Part shown: in pieces, positions 45,247-54,861 of the stretch
Position numbering within the stretch: the first letter of the stretch is position 1
How the letters are laid out: every line of letters begins with the position of its first letter
Assembly: GCA_965153455.1 (NCBI GenBank)
Contig: OZ234494.1
Span: forward strand, 18,786,001-18,850,000
Length of the DNA: 64,000 bases
Reading direction: 5' to 3'
Source of the DNA: Sphagnum compactum
Lineage: Eukaryota > Bryophyta > Sphagnopsida > Sphagnales
Notes under the pieces: generated by a model
The model's input: only the letters and a program-made list of their open reading frames with translations
Told to the model about the DNA's origin: nothing
Databases searched by the model: none
Program-made: the position numbers and the translations under genes

Positions 45247-48200
45247 AAAAACACTTTGTCCAGTCCTGCCAAGAACCCTGTGGTCGAGAACCCAAAGAGG
45301 GTCGGAACCAATTCCAGTTTTATCAAGTCTGTTATGTCAAATCCTGCAGTCAAGAACCCCCGATTGGTTAGAACGAAACCTTGTCCTGTCAAGAATCTTG
45401 TCAAGAATTCTGCCCAAAAAACCAACCCTGTCCAGATCTTCGTTGATAGAGCTGTCCCTTTCTATCGGGCTGCTAAGAATCTTCAAGTCTTCGCCATCCA
45501 TGTCAACCCAGCCAACACCACAAACCCCCAATCGGAACCAACACCTGTCAAACTTCCCAAGAAGTACAAGGACTTTGTTGATGTTTTTGAAAAGATTAAT
45601 GCTGATCAGCTCCCCGCCCATAGTCCATATGACTGCCCGATTGATCTAGAAGAAGGACACTCACCACCCTTTGGTCCTATCTATGGCCTATCGGAACCGG
45701 AACTCCAAGCCCTGCGTGATTACCTTACTGAAAATCTTGCCAAGGGGTTCATTCAACATTCCAAGTCTCCAGCCGGCGCCCCAATTTTGTTTGTCAAGAA
45801 GAAGGATGGCTCCCTTCGACTTTGTGTGGATTATCGTGGACTCAACAAGATAACCAAAAAGAATCGATATCCTTTGCCCTTGATTTCAGGTCTCCTAGAT
45901 CGACTACGTACCGGGAAGATCTTCACCAAGCTTGACCTCCGTGGAGCCTACAACTTACTCAGGATTCGCCCTGGTGATGAATGGAAGACAGCTTTCCGCA
46001 CACGCTATGGCCACTTCGAATACACGGTCATGCCCTTCGGCCTCACCAATGCACCCGCAGTCTTTCAGCATCTGATGAATGATATCTTCCGGGATTACAT
46101 GGACGAATTTGTCGTGGTCTATTTGGATGACATTTTAATCTTTTCCAAGGACCAGGAAACCCACGACAAACATGTACGATTGGTGCTTGCGACGCTGCGG
46201 GAGCATGGCTTATACGCCAAGTTGGAAAAATGTGAATTCGACAAATCTTCAGTGGCGTTCCTCGGCTACGTGATCTCTCCAGATGGCATTTTCATGGACA
46301 AGTCAAAGGTCGAGACCATCCAGTGTTGGGCTACTCCATCCTCGGTCAAGGACGTTCAACGCTTCCTAGGGTTTGCCAACTTCTATCGTCGGTTTATCAA
46401 AGGCTATTCCAAGATCACAACACCGTTAATAACCCTGACTTGCAAAGACAAGCCCTTCTCGTGGAATCCAACGGCCCAGGTTGCTTTTGATACTCTCAAG
46501 ATGGCATTCACCTCTGCACCCATCCTGATACATCCCGATCCTACCAAGCCATTCATTGTGGAAACGGACGCTTCAGATTTTGCCTTGGGAGCTATTCTAT
46601 CTCAATTTGGAATAGATGGGTTGCTGCATCCAGTTGCTTTCTATTCACGGAAGTTAACCAGTGCCGAAATCAACTACCAGGTCTACGATAAGGAACTCCT
46701 GGCAATCATCACGGCATTCGAGCAGTGGAGACCGTATCTTGCCGGAGCTCAACATCGAGTCCAAGTTCTGACAGATCACAATTATTTCACAACTACTCGG
46801 ACCTTAAATCGTCGCCAGGCACGCTGGTCTATCTTCCTAGCTGATTTCGACTTTGAGATTCAGTATCAACCCGGCACCCAGCAAGGGAAAGCTGACGCGC
46901 TATCTCGTCGTTCAGAATATGAACTTCGAGCGGGGGATGAGGCCTACGGCCAGCAGAACCAGACTTTACTCAACCCCAAGCAATTTCGAGTTGCAGCAAC
47001 AATCAGCACCCTCCCAGACTCATACCTTGTCAGGGACATCAAGATAGCAACTGAGGAAGACACCTGGGCTACCAACATCAAGAAGGAACTCCAGGAACGA
47101 CCAAGGAACCCAAATCGTGATGACTTGGATCAATTTGAGCAGCAAGACGGACTTCTCCTTCGAAATAACCTGATTTATGTACCCGAAGGACCTATACGCC
47201 TAAAAATCCTGAGGGAATGCCACGACAACACCCTGGCAGGTCACTTTGGAATGGCACGGACTCACGAACTAGTGTCAAGGACTTACTGGTGGCCCAAAAT
47301 GAACAAGATGCTACGGGAGTATGTCAAGTCTTGTGATACATGTGCTCGATCCAAGGCTCCCAGGCATCGCCCGTTTGGACTCCTACAGCCTCTGTCGATT
47401 CCTAGCCGACCTTGGGGATCTATTGCAATGGACTTCATCACGGACCTCCCTATTGTCAGAACCAAGAATTCAATACTGGTTGTGGTCGATCGACTCACCA
47501 AAATGGCCCATTTCACCCCTTGTTCCAAGTCAATCACGGCAGAAGAGACAGCTCAGTTAATTCTGGACGGGATCGTCCGACTGCATGGACTCCCCGAGGA
47601 AATTGTGTCCGACAGAGGTCCTCAATTTGCATCCAAGTTCTGGCATCGTCTATTCAAGCTTCTTGGAGTTGACATTCGGCTATCTTCAGCTTTCCACCCT
47701 GAGACAGATGGACAAACCGAACGGACAAACCAGACACTCGAGCAATACCTTCGCTGCACTGTGAACTACCAACAGGACGACTGGCTGGACCTACTATCTC
47801 AAGCAGAGTTTGCTTATAATAACACAACACATGCATCGACCGGGATCAGTCCATTCTTTGCCAATTACGGTTTTCATCCCAGGTTCAGCCTTGAAATTCC
47901 TGGAGACTCCGTAAACCCCTCGGCTGAAGAAAGGGCCACGAGGCTTGGACAGGTTCAACAGAACCTTATGGCAGAACTCAAGCTAACACAGGAGTGGCAA
48001 AAGAAGCAAGCAGACCGCCGACGCAAGGACCATCCAAACTTCAAGGTTGGAGACAAGGTCTGGCTTCTCAGAAAGAACATTGCTACCACTCGCCCATGTG
48101 CCAAGTTGGATTACAAGCGCCTCGGACCTTTCAAAATCGCCAAATTGGTTGGTCTAGTGGCTTGCCAGTTGGAGCTTCCACCCCAGTTCAAAATCCACAA

Positions 48201-48504
48201 TGTTTTCCATGTCTCCCTGCTTGAGCCCTATCATGAAAACCCGATCCCAGAACGTCATCAAGAACCCCCAGCTCCAGTCGAAATTGAAGGCCAAGAAGAG
48301 TTTGAAGTTCAGGAGGTCTTGGACTCCAAGAAGATTCGTGGAAAGCTCCTGTACCTTGTCTTTTGGCGAGGTTATCCTCCTTCTGAAGCTACTTGGGAGC
48401 CTGCTGGAAACCTAGTTCATGCCCAAGACTTAGTTAATCGGTTTCACCAACGATATCCTAACAAACCGGCTCCATCTAGAAGATGTCGCTTGAGGAGAGG
48501 ATAA
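45247..48504 (+). CDS. pol: Reverse transcriptase - RNase H - integrase - chromodomain polyprotein
   Basis: A 1085-codon frame in phase with the protease but separated from it by one TAG. RT: SPAGAPILFVKKKDGSLR and the catalytic YLDD at residues 292-295. RNase H: ETDASDFALG (about 439) and LTDHNYF. Integrase: zinc-binding H-H-C-C starting near residue 659 (AGHFG...CDTCARSK), then catalytic Asp 729 (MDFITDLP), Asp 789 (SDRGPQF) and Glu 825 (DGQTER) with the D-35-E spacing. A GPF-type motif (RLGPFKIAKLV) follows, then a chromodomain at about 1019-1070 with YLVFWRGYPPSEATWEP, retaining aromatic residues of the methyl-lysine cage. The TAA stop abuts the 3' LTR. All catalytic residues are present. 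Confidence 0.93.
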   Translation, partial: KNTLSSPAKNPVVENPKRVGTNSSFIKSVMSNPAVKNPRLVRTKPCPVKNLVKNSAQKTNPVQIFVDRAVPFYRAAKNLQVFAIHVNPANTTNPQSEPTPVKLPKKYKDFVDVFEKINADQLPAHSPYDCPIDLEEGHSPPFGPIYGLSEPELQALRDYLTENLAKGFIQHSKSPAGAPILFVKKKDGSLRLCVDYRGLNKITKKNRYPLPLISGLLDRLRTGKIFTKLDLRGAYNLLRIRPGDEWKTAFRTRYGHFEYTVMPFGLTNAPAVFQHLMNDIFRDYMDEFVVVYLDDILIFSKDQETHDKHVRLVLATLREHGLYAKLEKCEFDKSSVAFLGYVISPDGIFMDKSKVETIQCWATPSSVKDVQRFLGFANFYRRFIKGYSKITTPLITLTCKDKPFSWNPTAQVAFDTLKMAFTSAPILIHPDPTKPFIVETDASDFALGAILSQFGIDGLLHPVAFYSRKLTSAEINYQVYDKELLAIITAFEQWRPYLAGAQHRVQVLTDHNYFTTTRTLNRRQARWSIFLADFDFEIQYQPGTQQGKADALSRRSEYELRAGDEAYGQQNQTLLNPKQFRVAATISTLPDSYLVRDIKIATEEDTWATNIKKELQERPRNPNRDDLDQFEQQDGLLLRNNLIYVPEGPIRLKILRECHDNTLAGHFGMARTHELVSRTYWWPKMNKMLREYVKSCDTCARSKAPRHRPFGLLQPLSIPSRPWGSIAMDFITDLPIVRTKNSILVVVDRLTKMAHFTPCSKSITAEETAQLILDGIVRLHGLPEEIVSDRGPQFASKFWHRLFKLLGVDIRLSSAFHPETDGQTERTNQTLEQYLRCTVNYQQDDWLDLLSQAEFAYNNTTHASTGISPFFANYGFHPRFSLEIPGDSVNPSAEERATRLGQVQQNLMAELKLTQEWQKKQADRRRKDHPNFKVGDKVWLLRKNIATTRPCAKLDYKRLGPFKIAKLVGLVACQLELPPQFKIHNVFHVSLLEPYHENPIPERHQEPPAPVEIEGQEEFEVQEVLDSKKIRGKLLYLVFWRGYPPSEATWEPAGNLVHAQDLVNRFHQRYPNKPAPSRRCRLRRG
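48492..48501 (+). other. Polypurine tract
   Basis: A purine run (gaggagagga) lies within the last codons of pol, three bases before the 3' LTR, where plus-strand priming occurs in LTR elements. Confidence 0.75.
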
Positions 48505-48734
48505 TGTCATGGCCTAGGATATTTTGGGATACTTTTGGCAATGTCATGTCCTAGGATATTTTGGGATACTTTTGGCAATATCATGGCCTAGGATATTTTG
48601 GGACTAGTATGGCTCAGGGTTATAAAAGGAGATAGTCTGGGGAACAACCCTTTAGCAGATCAACACCAGTTGATGGATCAATAAAGCTTGTCTTGTCTTG
48701 TAATTCTCCACTTGTTTGTAGTCGGTCCATAACA
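48505..48734 (+). repeat. 3' LTR of the chromovirus
   Basis: 230 bp, TGTCATGG to CCATAACA. It has two full 37-bp units and a partial third, one unit fewer than the 5' LTR. Otherwise it is identical by eye apart from the terminal C. Confidence 0.9.
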
Positions 48735-49041
48735 GGTGGTGGCTTCCCCTGAGTCCAAGCCGTGGTGAGTTATGTGAGTCCAGGGTTGCCCGTGGCTTAT
48801 CCTAGCGCTGAAAGTGCTTCGGAATGTGAACTAACCAACTTGTTGGTTGGTTTGATGCAAGTTCGAGTAACTAAGTAAAGCTTGTCCCTCGCCCTAGTCT
48901 AATCCCGAAGCTTCAGCACGCCCCTCTACCCCCTTTAGTGCTGGAAGCTGGGAGCGTGCATCAAGTTCCAAACAATTCTGCTATTTGACTTTTTTGGACC
49001 CAACTTGGGTCTAACAAGGAACTTGGGAGCGCGTCATTAAC

Positions 49042-49229
49042 CATATACCCATCAAACAAGTGTGACTATAAGATAATATTATATGGATAATAGATGTACA
49101 AAAATGGGTGTATGAAAAATTGTTAAAGAACCCAATGGAAAAAAAAAGTTCTTTATAACATATCAAAGGACCAAAGTTCAAAAAATAAAAGGGTTAAAAA
49201 AACCTAGCTAATAATATAAAATGAAAACC
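49042..49229. other. Short AT-rich spacer
   Basis: About 190 bp between the outer solo LTR and the zinc-finger gene remnant. Nothing recognisable. Confidence 0.5.
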
Positions 49230-50875
49230 TTAAACCATATCAATATCTACAATCCCATGTTTAGCTTGGTAAACAGCTGTTGCACTTATAGCCCTTGTTG
49301 CATGATGAGTAGTGTAAAAATGGCGGCGTTGCATTTCAACCTGAATTGCATTTGCAACAAACTCTTCTTTTGTTATCTCCTGAACCCTATAAACACCAAA
49401 AAACCACCAAATTAAACCCTAACACACTTTGGATGAAACAAAATTAAAAAATAGAATAAACATTGATTATTCTGATTTCTTACCTTCCATGAATCATTGT
49501 AGATTCATGAAAATCCAATAAATCTGTCAATTGTTTTGTCCAACTTACTTTATTGGATTCTTGATCCCAATTTTTGACATCCCATGTCATCTTCAATTGT
49601 CATGCATATACACAACAAGTGAATCGAATCATCTCTTGTAAATCTTCATCCTTCTCCATCCGTGATGTTACATATTGAGGCACACTTCCCACACCCCAAG
49701 CATTGAGACCCAACACCTACAACAGTTGCGCTGAAGCTAATTTGACCAAAGCTGGTTTTGGGAATGGTGGACATTGTTTTGCAACAGTTACTAGCTTATC
49801 CCACTCCTATTGTGCTTTAGCACGAGTGTGATTAACAACCTTTTGATCATTCCGCCTTTGCACAGCCATGGCATTTCCTAAGATGCGAGCATTCATTTTA
49901 GCATGGTCTTCATGTCGAATACTTCCTTCAGAAGTTGAAGGCCTCCCAGGTTTGACCTTTTTTACCACCAAGCCATGCACCTCTTTCAAATGCTTAGTCA
50001 ACAACCATTTGCCACAATATGCAACAATGCAAATGCCAACTTTACATTTCCATTTCGACCCAACCTTCGTCCATTCTTTGTCCTTCTGAGCCAAATTAGG
50101 TGGACAAGGGGGTGCCGATGGCTAAGAAACTTGGTCAATTTCAAGTTTCAGACCTAAACCAAAAAATATCAAAAAGTAAATCATTACTTTGTAATTAAAA
50201 AATCCTAACCCTAAAGAGTTCAAAAACAAAATGTAGGTATTACAAAAAATAAAATCACATAATTAGATACAACTCTTGCAAACTTTAACTGCTCTAAGGT
50301 ATTGCAATAAAAAAATTTTGACAAAAAAAATCTCGCACCTTCCATCAAATGATGGAAGGTGCGAATATAATTAAACTTTAAAAAACTTGTACAATTTATT
50401 TTATCTACATTTAATCTAATGTACATAAATTCTAAAATAATCTAACCAATCATTTTTCGATCAAAATCCTCAATTTATATTACAAGTTGTCATCCTTGTT
50501 AACTATAATCCACATAGATTGCTTGATACATCAATTTTCAATTCTCATTTCTTATGAAGCAACACTTTGCTCCTTAGGTCTCAATTCTGATGAAGCACCA
50601 TTTTGCTCACCAATTGGATGATCTGATGCAACAACATTTTACTTAGCAATTGCCTGATCTGATGCAACAACATTTTGCTCAACAATTGCCTGATCTGATG
50701 CAACAACATTTTGCTTAGCAATTGCCTCATCTGATGTAACAACATTTTGCTCAACAATTGCCTCATCTGATGCAACAACATTTTGTTCAACAATTGCTTT
50801 ATCTGATATAACAACATTTTGCTTGTGAACTTTCGAGTCACCACCACCTTTCTTCAATCTCCTTCCTCTAGCCAT
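49230..50875 (-). pseudogene. Decayed zinc-finger gene with a 12-residue repeat region
   Basis: Read on the minus strand. A basic start (MARGRRLKKGGG, ATG at 50875-50873) leads into 12-residue repeats of the type QNVVASDQAIVE up to about 50600. A second segment, about 50120-49485, has a C2H2-like finger (KCKVGICIVAYCGKWLLTKHLKEVH) shortened here to its C...C...H...H elements, a GRPSTSEG segment and DHAKMNARILGNAM. The last segment, 49379-49230, is open to a TAA and begins EITKEEFVANAIQVEM. Premature stops occur at 50639-50641, at about 49807, near 49724 and near 49600, each explicable as a C-to-T change in a Gln or Arg codon. GT-AG borders are visible (GT at about 49484, AG at 49382-49380), but the phases do not join, so an indel is likely. 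It looks like a multi-copy, possibly transposon-linked family; its function is unknown. Confidence 0.55.
50590..50830 (-). repeat. 36-bp coding minisatellite
   Basis: About seven 36-bp units (plus-strand 'gatgcaacaacattttgctc' and 'aacaattgcctgatct') encode the 12-residue repeat on the minus strand. Unit length is a multiple of three and the frame is kept, so it expanded while coding. Confidence 0.8.
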
Positions 50876-51035
50876 TACAACTTTCAACATAAAAAAAACC
50901 ACCATTTCATTATTGATTGTCAATTCTAATGAACTAAACCAAAAGGACCCCAAAAAAAAAAAAAAAAAAAATTCAAAAACCGTTTGCTACCATCGCCTTC
51001 TTCACAACACCACCACCATAGAGGAAGGCGATAAC

Positions 51036-51915
51036 TGACGCGCTCCCAACTCCTTAAGGGACTCAAATGTGAGTCTAAATAGAAAACAATGGAAGAGTAA
51101 GGAGTCGGGGCACGCTCCTTGGCTCGTAGCATTTTAGAGGGGTACAGGGGTGTGCTGGAACTTCGGGATGGGACTAGGAAGAATGACAAACATCAACTAC
51201 TCACACAGACCTACACAAAACCAACATAAAGTGGTTAGTGCATAGTTGGAGCACTTTTGGTGTTAGGACGAGCATGGGCAACTCGGACTCACAAGACTCA
51301 CCATGGCCCGGACTTGGGGGAAACCACCACCTTCCCCCTTGTAGTATACTTTGTGCCTCTCCACGAGGCCCACATCCAAATGGCATTTTGTCCCAGGACT
51401 CCCAAGTGGGAGTCCCGAAATTCCCAAAGTTGGGACTCCCGCAACTTTCCAACTTTGGGGGCCCATAACTTTGCGTGCAAACCTCTGATTGAGATGAGGT
51501 TTAAAGAAAAGTTGTATTCCTTGTCGAGAGCTTTCCAACGGTATGCTGCACACCACCTAACGTAAGGAAATCAGGTTGATTCCCGACTTTTAGTGGTTAG
51601 GAGTCAAATTGTCAATTCGACTATCGGCCCTTCTTTTGTCCATAACTTGTGTTTCAGATGTCCAAATGGGTTATGCAAGCCCATTTTAAACATCTATGTT
51701 TCAATAGATTTTCAATGATATAAAAAACTCCCCAATTCATTGGGTTTTGACCCCTACAATTGTTCTCTGAACATTTGGGAGTCCATCGGGATTCTAACTC
51801 CTGAAGTGGGAGTTCCCTTGGGAGTGTGAGGGTCTATTCCCTCACACTCTCTTGCACTCCCGGGAGCATGCGGCATGTCTCCTAGGTTTCCCTCTTGGCC
51901 CGCAAGGTTGTGACA
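51036..51915 (-). mobile_element. Solo LTR, copy B (880 bp, minus orientation)
   Basis: On the minus strand it runs TGTCACAACC to GAGCGCGTCA. Flanks are ATAAC (51031-51035) and ACAAC (51916-51920), a target duplication with one mismatch, and lie inside the hairpin minisatellite. It shows the uninterrupted version of the site hit by the chromovirus in copy A. Confidence 0.75.
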
Positions 51916-52542
51916 ACAACATTGCTACCGTCACCTTTTTCATAGCAAAACCACCAAAAAAGTGCAGGCTGCCATTTTTTTCAACAAAGCCATCGAAGAA
52001 GGTGATGGAAGCTGTCGTCTTTTTCTTCTTCGCTACAGCGTAACCACAGAAGAAGATGACGGCTCATTGTCGTCGCCTTCTTTGCTACAACAAAAAAGAA
52101 TTCTTTGCTACAACAAGACTAAATTAGAGGGCGACGACAACAAAGCTGCAGTTACCTTCTTCGTTGCAGCAAAATGAAACCAAAAAGCAACAATTGTAAA
52201 GTTGCCATCACCTTCTTCCTTGTAACAAAAAAAAGAAGGTAATGGCAGCTTTTGTTGTCGTCGCCTTCTGTGCTGTAGCAAAACGTAAACAGAAGGCGAC
52301 AACAGCTATGTTACCGTTGCTTTCTGCACTACAAAAAGAAAAGGTGATGGTAACATTGCTATTGTCGCTTTCTTTGTTGTAGCAAGACCAAAATAGAAGG
52401 CGACGATAACAATGCTAAAACCCAAAACCAATGTTGCCATCGCCTTCTACACTACAACAAAAAAAGAAGAAGAAGGCTTGCTCCAGCAAAGGAGGCGACG
52501 ACAGCTTTGTCATCGCCTTCTTTGTTGTTACAAGACCAAAAC

Positions 52543-53457
52543 TGACACACTCTCAAGCTCCTTGATAGACTCAAATGTGAGTCTGAGGTGAAAACAACAG
52601 AAGAGTAAGGAGTTGGGGCACGCTCCCTAACTTGTAACACTTTGGGGGTAGAGGGGCGCGCTGGAGTTCCGGGATGAGACTAGGAAGAATGATAAGCAAT
52701 CAATCACTCACATGGACCTGCACAAACCAAACAATAAGTTAGTTAGTGCATAGCTGGAGCACTTTTGGTGCTAAGACGAGCCATGGGCAAACTCAGATTC
52801 ACAAGACTCACCATTGCTCGGACTTGGGGGAAGCCATCACCTTCCCCCTTATAGTATATTTTGTGCCTAGCCACGGGACTAACACCGAAATGGTATTTTG
52901 TCCTAGGACTGCCAAGTGGACTCCCTGAAATTCTCACAACTAGGACTCCTACGACTTTGAGGGCCCATAACTTTGCGTGCAAACCTCTGATTGAGATGAG
53001 GTTTGAAGCAAAGTTGTAGGCCTTGTCGAGAGCTTTCCAATGGTATTTTGCATGCCACTTTCACACGAGGAAATTGGGGCAATTTTTGACTTTTAGTGGT
53101 CGGGAGTCAAATTGCCAATTTGACTCTCGGCCCTCGTTTTGGCCATAACTTATGTTTGAAGTGTCCAAATGGGTCATGCAAGCCCATTTTAGACATGTAG
53201 GTTCTAAGAGCTTTCCAATAATATAAGGAACTCCTCAATCCATTGAGTTTTGACTACTACAATCGCTCTCTGAATATTCGGGAGTCCACCGGGACTATAA
53301 CTCCCAAAGTGGGAGCTCCCTTGGGAGTGTGAAGGGTCATTCCCTCACACTCTCCTACATTTTCGGGAGCACGAGATGTGACTCCCGGGCTCTCCTCTTG
53401 GCCCGCATCCTTGCAAGCCCTTGCCTTGGTCACGAGCCCAAGATTAGGGTTGCGACA
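52543..53457 (-). mobile_element. Solo LTR, copy C (915 bp, minus orientation)
   Basis: Same family as copies A and B: minus-strand ends TGTCGCAACC and GAGTGTGTCA, flanks AAAAC and AAAAT. Internal landmarks shared with copy B include 'cccataactttgcgtgcaaa' and 'cctctgattgagatgaggtt'. It splits the minisatellite between array sequences that would otherwise be continuous. Confidence 0.75.
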
Positions 53458-54245
53458 AAAATAGAAAGCGATAGCAACGTCGTCTTCCATGCTATAAAAA
53501 AAAAAAAAACTTGTTGTAGTAAAGCCAAAACAAAAGGCGATGGCAGCAATGTTGCCGTCGCCTTCCGCACTACAACAAAAAGAAGAAGAAGAAGGTTTGC
53601 TGCAACAAAGAGGGCAACGGCAGTTTTGTCGTCGCATTTTTTGTTGCAACAAGACCAAAATAGAAGGCAACGATAGCGTTGTTACCATCGCCTTCTACGC
53701 TGCAACAAAAAAGAAGAAAAGAAGGCTTGTTATAGCAAAGAAGGCGACGACAACTTCGTTGTTGCCTTCTTTGCTACAACAAGACCAAAATAGAAGGCGA
53801 TGGCAGCAACATTGCCGTCGCCTTCCGCGCTGCAACAAAAAAAAGAAAAGAAAGCTTGATGTAGCAAAACCAAAATAGAAGGCGACGACAATGTCACCTT
53901 CTGCGTTGCAACAAAAAAAAGAGAAAGACAGCTTGTTGCAGCAAAACCAAAATAGAAGGCGATATTAGCGTTACCTTCCGCGTTGCAACAAAAAAAAAGA
54001 AGATAAAAACTTGTTGCAGCAAAACCAAAACAGAAGGCAACGGTAGCGTCGCCTTCCGTGCTATAACCAAAAAAAAGAAAAAAAGGAAGACTTGCTATAG
54101 CAAAACCAAAATAGAAGGCGACGGTAGTAATGCTACCGTCGCCTTCCATGCTATAAAAAAAAAAAAAAAAAAGGCTTGATGCGGCAAAGAAGGCGACTGC
54201 AACAAAGATTATCGCCTTCTTTGCTGCAGCAAGACCAAAACAAAA

Positions 54246-54662
54246 GGAAAGAGAAGGGCTTAAGGGAAGGAGGTTACCTTCAAGCTTGCGCTCTGGGTCC
54301 CGCTTTAGGCGCTCCAGAGCTCTGACGATCGGAGCTCTGACGATGGAGTTCGTGGGCTCGCTTGAAGCGCGCTGTCGTGGCTGTGCTCCCGCTCCAACGA
54401 CTCCCGAGCTCTGGCACCGCTCCTGAGCCCGAGCTCTAGCACCGTTCTTGAGTTCTAGCAATGGAGTGAGCGCAAAATCAGGTGAGGTAAGTAGGAGGGG
54501 GGAGGTAGGTGGGAGGTAGGAGGGGGGATGTAAATAGGAGGGGAGAGGTAGGTAGGAGGGGAAAGTTTTTGGGGGCAGAGTAGAGGCTGAAAAATCAATA
54601 ACTTTGGGCAAGGGAGGATGTGTTTTGGGTTCATCCGCAAAACGGCTTCAACGGCCTCATCC
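54246..54662. other. GC-rich spacer between minisatellite and VHA-A
   Basis: It begins with a purine-rich run and a GC-rich stretch with repeated 'gagctctg' and 'gagctctagc' words (54310-54460), then a GGAGGTAGG-rich tract (54480-54580). No gene is seen. It is the upstream flank of VHA-A. Confidence 0.45.
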
Positions 54663-54702
54663 TCAACTGGTGCATTGTGGCTGCTGGTTCACTCCAGCCC
54701 TT
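54663..54702 (+). repeat. Shared box upstream of VHA-A
   Basis: 'caactggtgcattgtggctg' followed by 'ctggttcactccagccc' matches the boxes at 6507-6560 (+) and 34609-34662 (-). It lies 160 bp before the VHA-A start codon and 3' of a GGAGGTAGG-rich tract, so it is in the likely promoter or 5' UTR. Confidence 0.55.
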
Positions 54703-54861
54703 TGGCAGTGGCGCTGCACAGAACGGGATCTCCTCTCTCGCAGGCTCGAGGATTTCAGGACGCACACTCGATCTTCTTCTACCGCACCAACCCAAAAAAA
54801 ATTTAAAAAGAAGCGCGCACGCACACACATACACGGAGGCGAATTACTAAACTTCGGCATC

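Larger units (their letters stand above)
42864..48734 (+). mobile_element. Full-length Ty3/gypsy chromovirus LTR retrotransposon, 5871 bp
   Basis: It is bounded by 5-bp target duplications GGTGG (42859-42863 and 48735-48739) and near-identical LTRs (267 and 230 bp). Internal order: putative self-primer site, 155-bp leader repeats, gag, protease, reverse transcriptase, RNase H, integrase, chromodomain, polypurine tract. PR-RT-RH-IN order plus a C-terminal chromodomain makes it a chromovirus. RT motifs (SPAGAPILFVKKKDGSLR, YLDD) look to me closer to fungal and moss Tcn1-like or Tf1/sushi elements than to the common seed-plant Tekay, CRM, Reina or Galadriel lineages; this is a recognition judgement. 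The LTRs differ by one 37-bp repeat unit and one T/C at the last-but-one base, so insertion is recent. Confidence 0.93.
42339..49036 (+). mobile_element. Solo LTR (copy A, 822 bp) split by a nested Ty3/gypsy insertion
   Basis: The outer element occupies 42339-42863 and 48740-49036. It starts TGTCGCAACC and ends GAGCGCGTCA, the TG...CA ends expected of an LTR, and is flanked by a perfect 5-bp target duplication TTAAC (42334-42338 and 49037-49041). Two relatives on the minus strand at 51036-51915 and 52543-53457 show the uninterrupted sequence across the insertion point (ggggaaggtggtgg). There are no coding domains and no partner LTR, so it reads as a solo LTR left by recombination. It was old enough to have diverged from its relatives before the inner element inserted. 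Confidence 0.8.
50955..54245. repeat. Hairpin minisatellite of about 78-bp units, interrupted by two solo LTRs
   Basis: Array sequence is present at about 50955-51035, 51916-52542 and 53458-54245. Units contain 'agcaaaaccaaaatagaagg', an inverted repeat around 'gaaggcgacgg', and 'ttgcaacaaaaaaaagaa'. Period in the best part is 77, 78 and 81 bp (unit starts 53864, 53941, 54019, 54100). One unit has a perfect 14-bp stem: 54114-54127 against 54133-54146 with a 5-nt loop. Long open frames across it on either strand are probably artefacts of the repeat. Confidence 0.8.

Noticed and set aside
45256-45256. Initiation of pol at 45256 as an independent ORF
   Set aside because: The codon there is TTG. 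The frame is continuous with the protease frame apart from one TAG, so pol is treated as a continuation, not a new start.
53730-54611. 293-codon minus-strand open frame
   Set aside because: It lies mainly in the hairpin minisatellite and encodes repetitive Phe/Ala/Ser strings. Unit lengths near multiples of three keep it open by chance.
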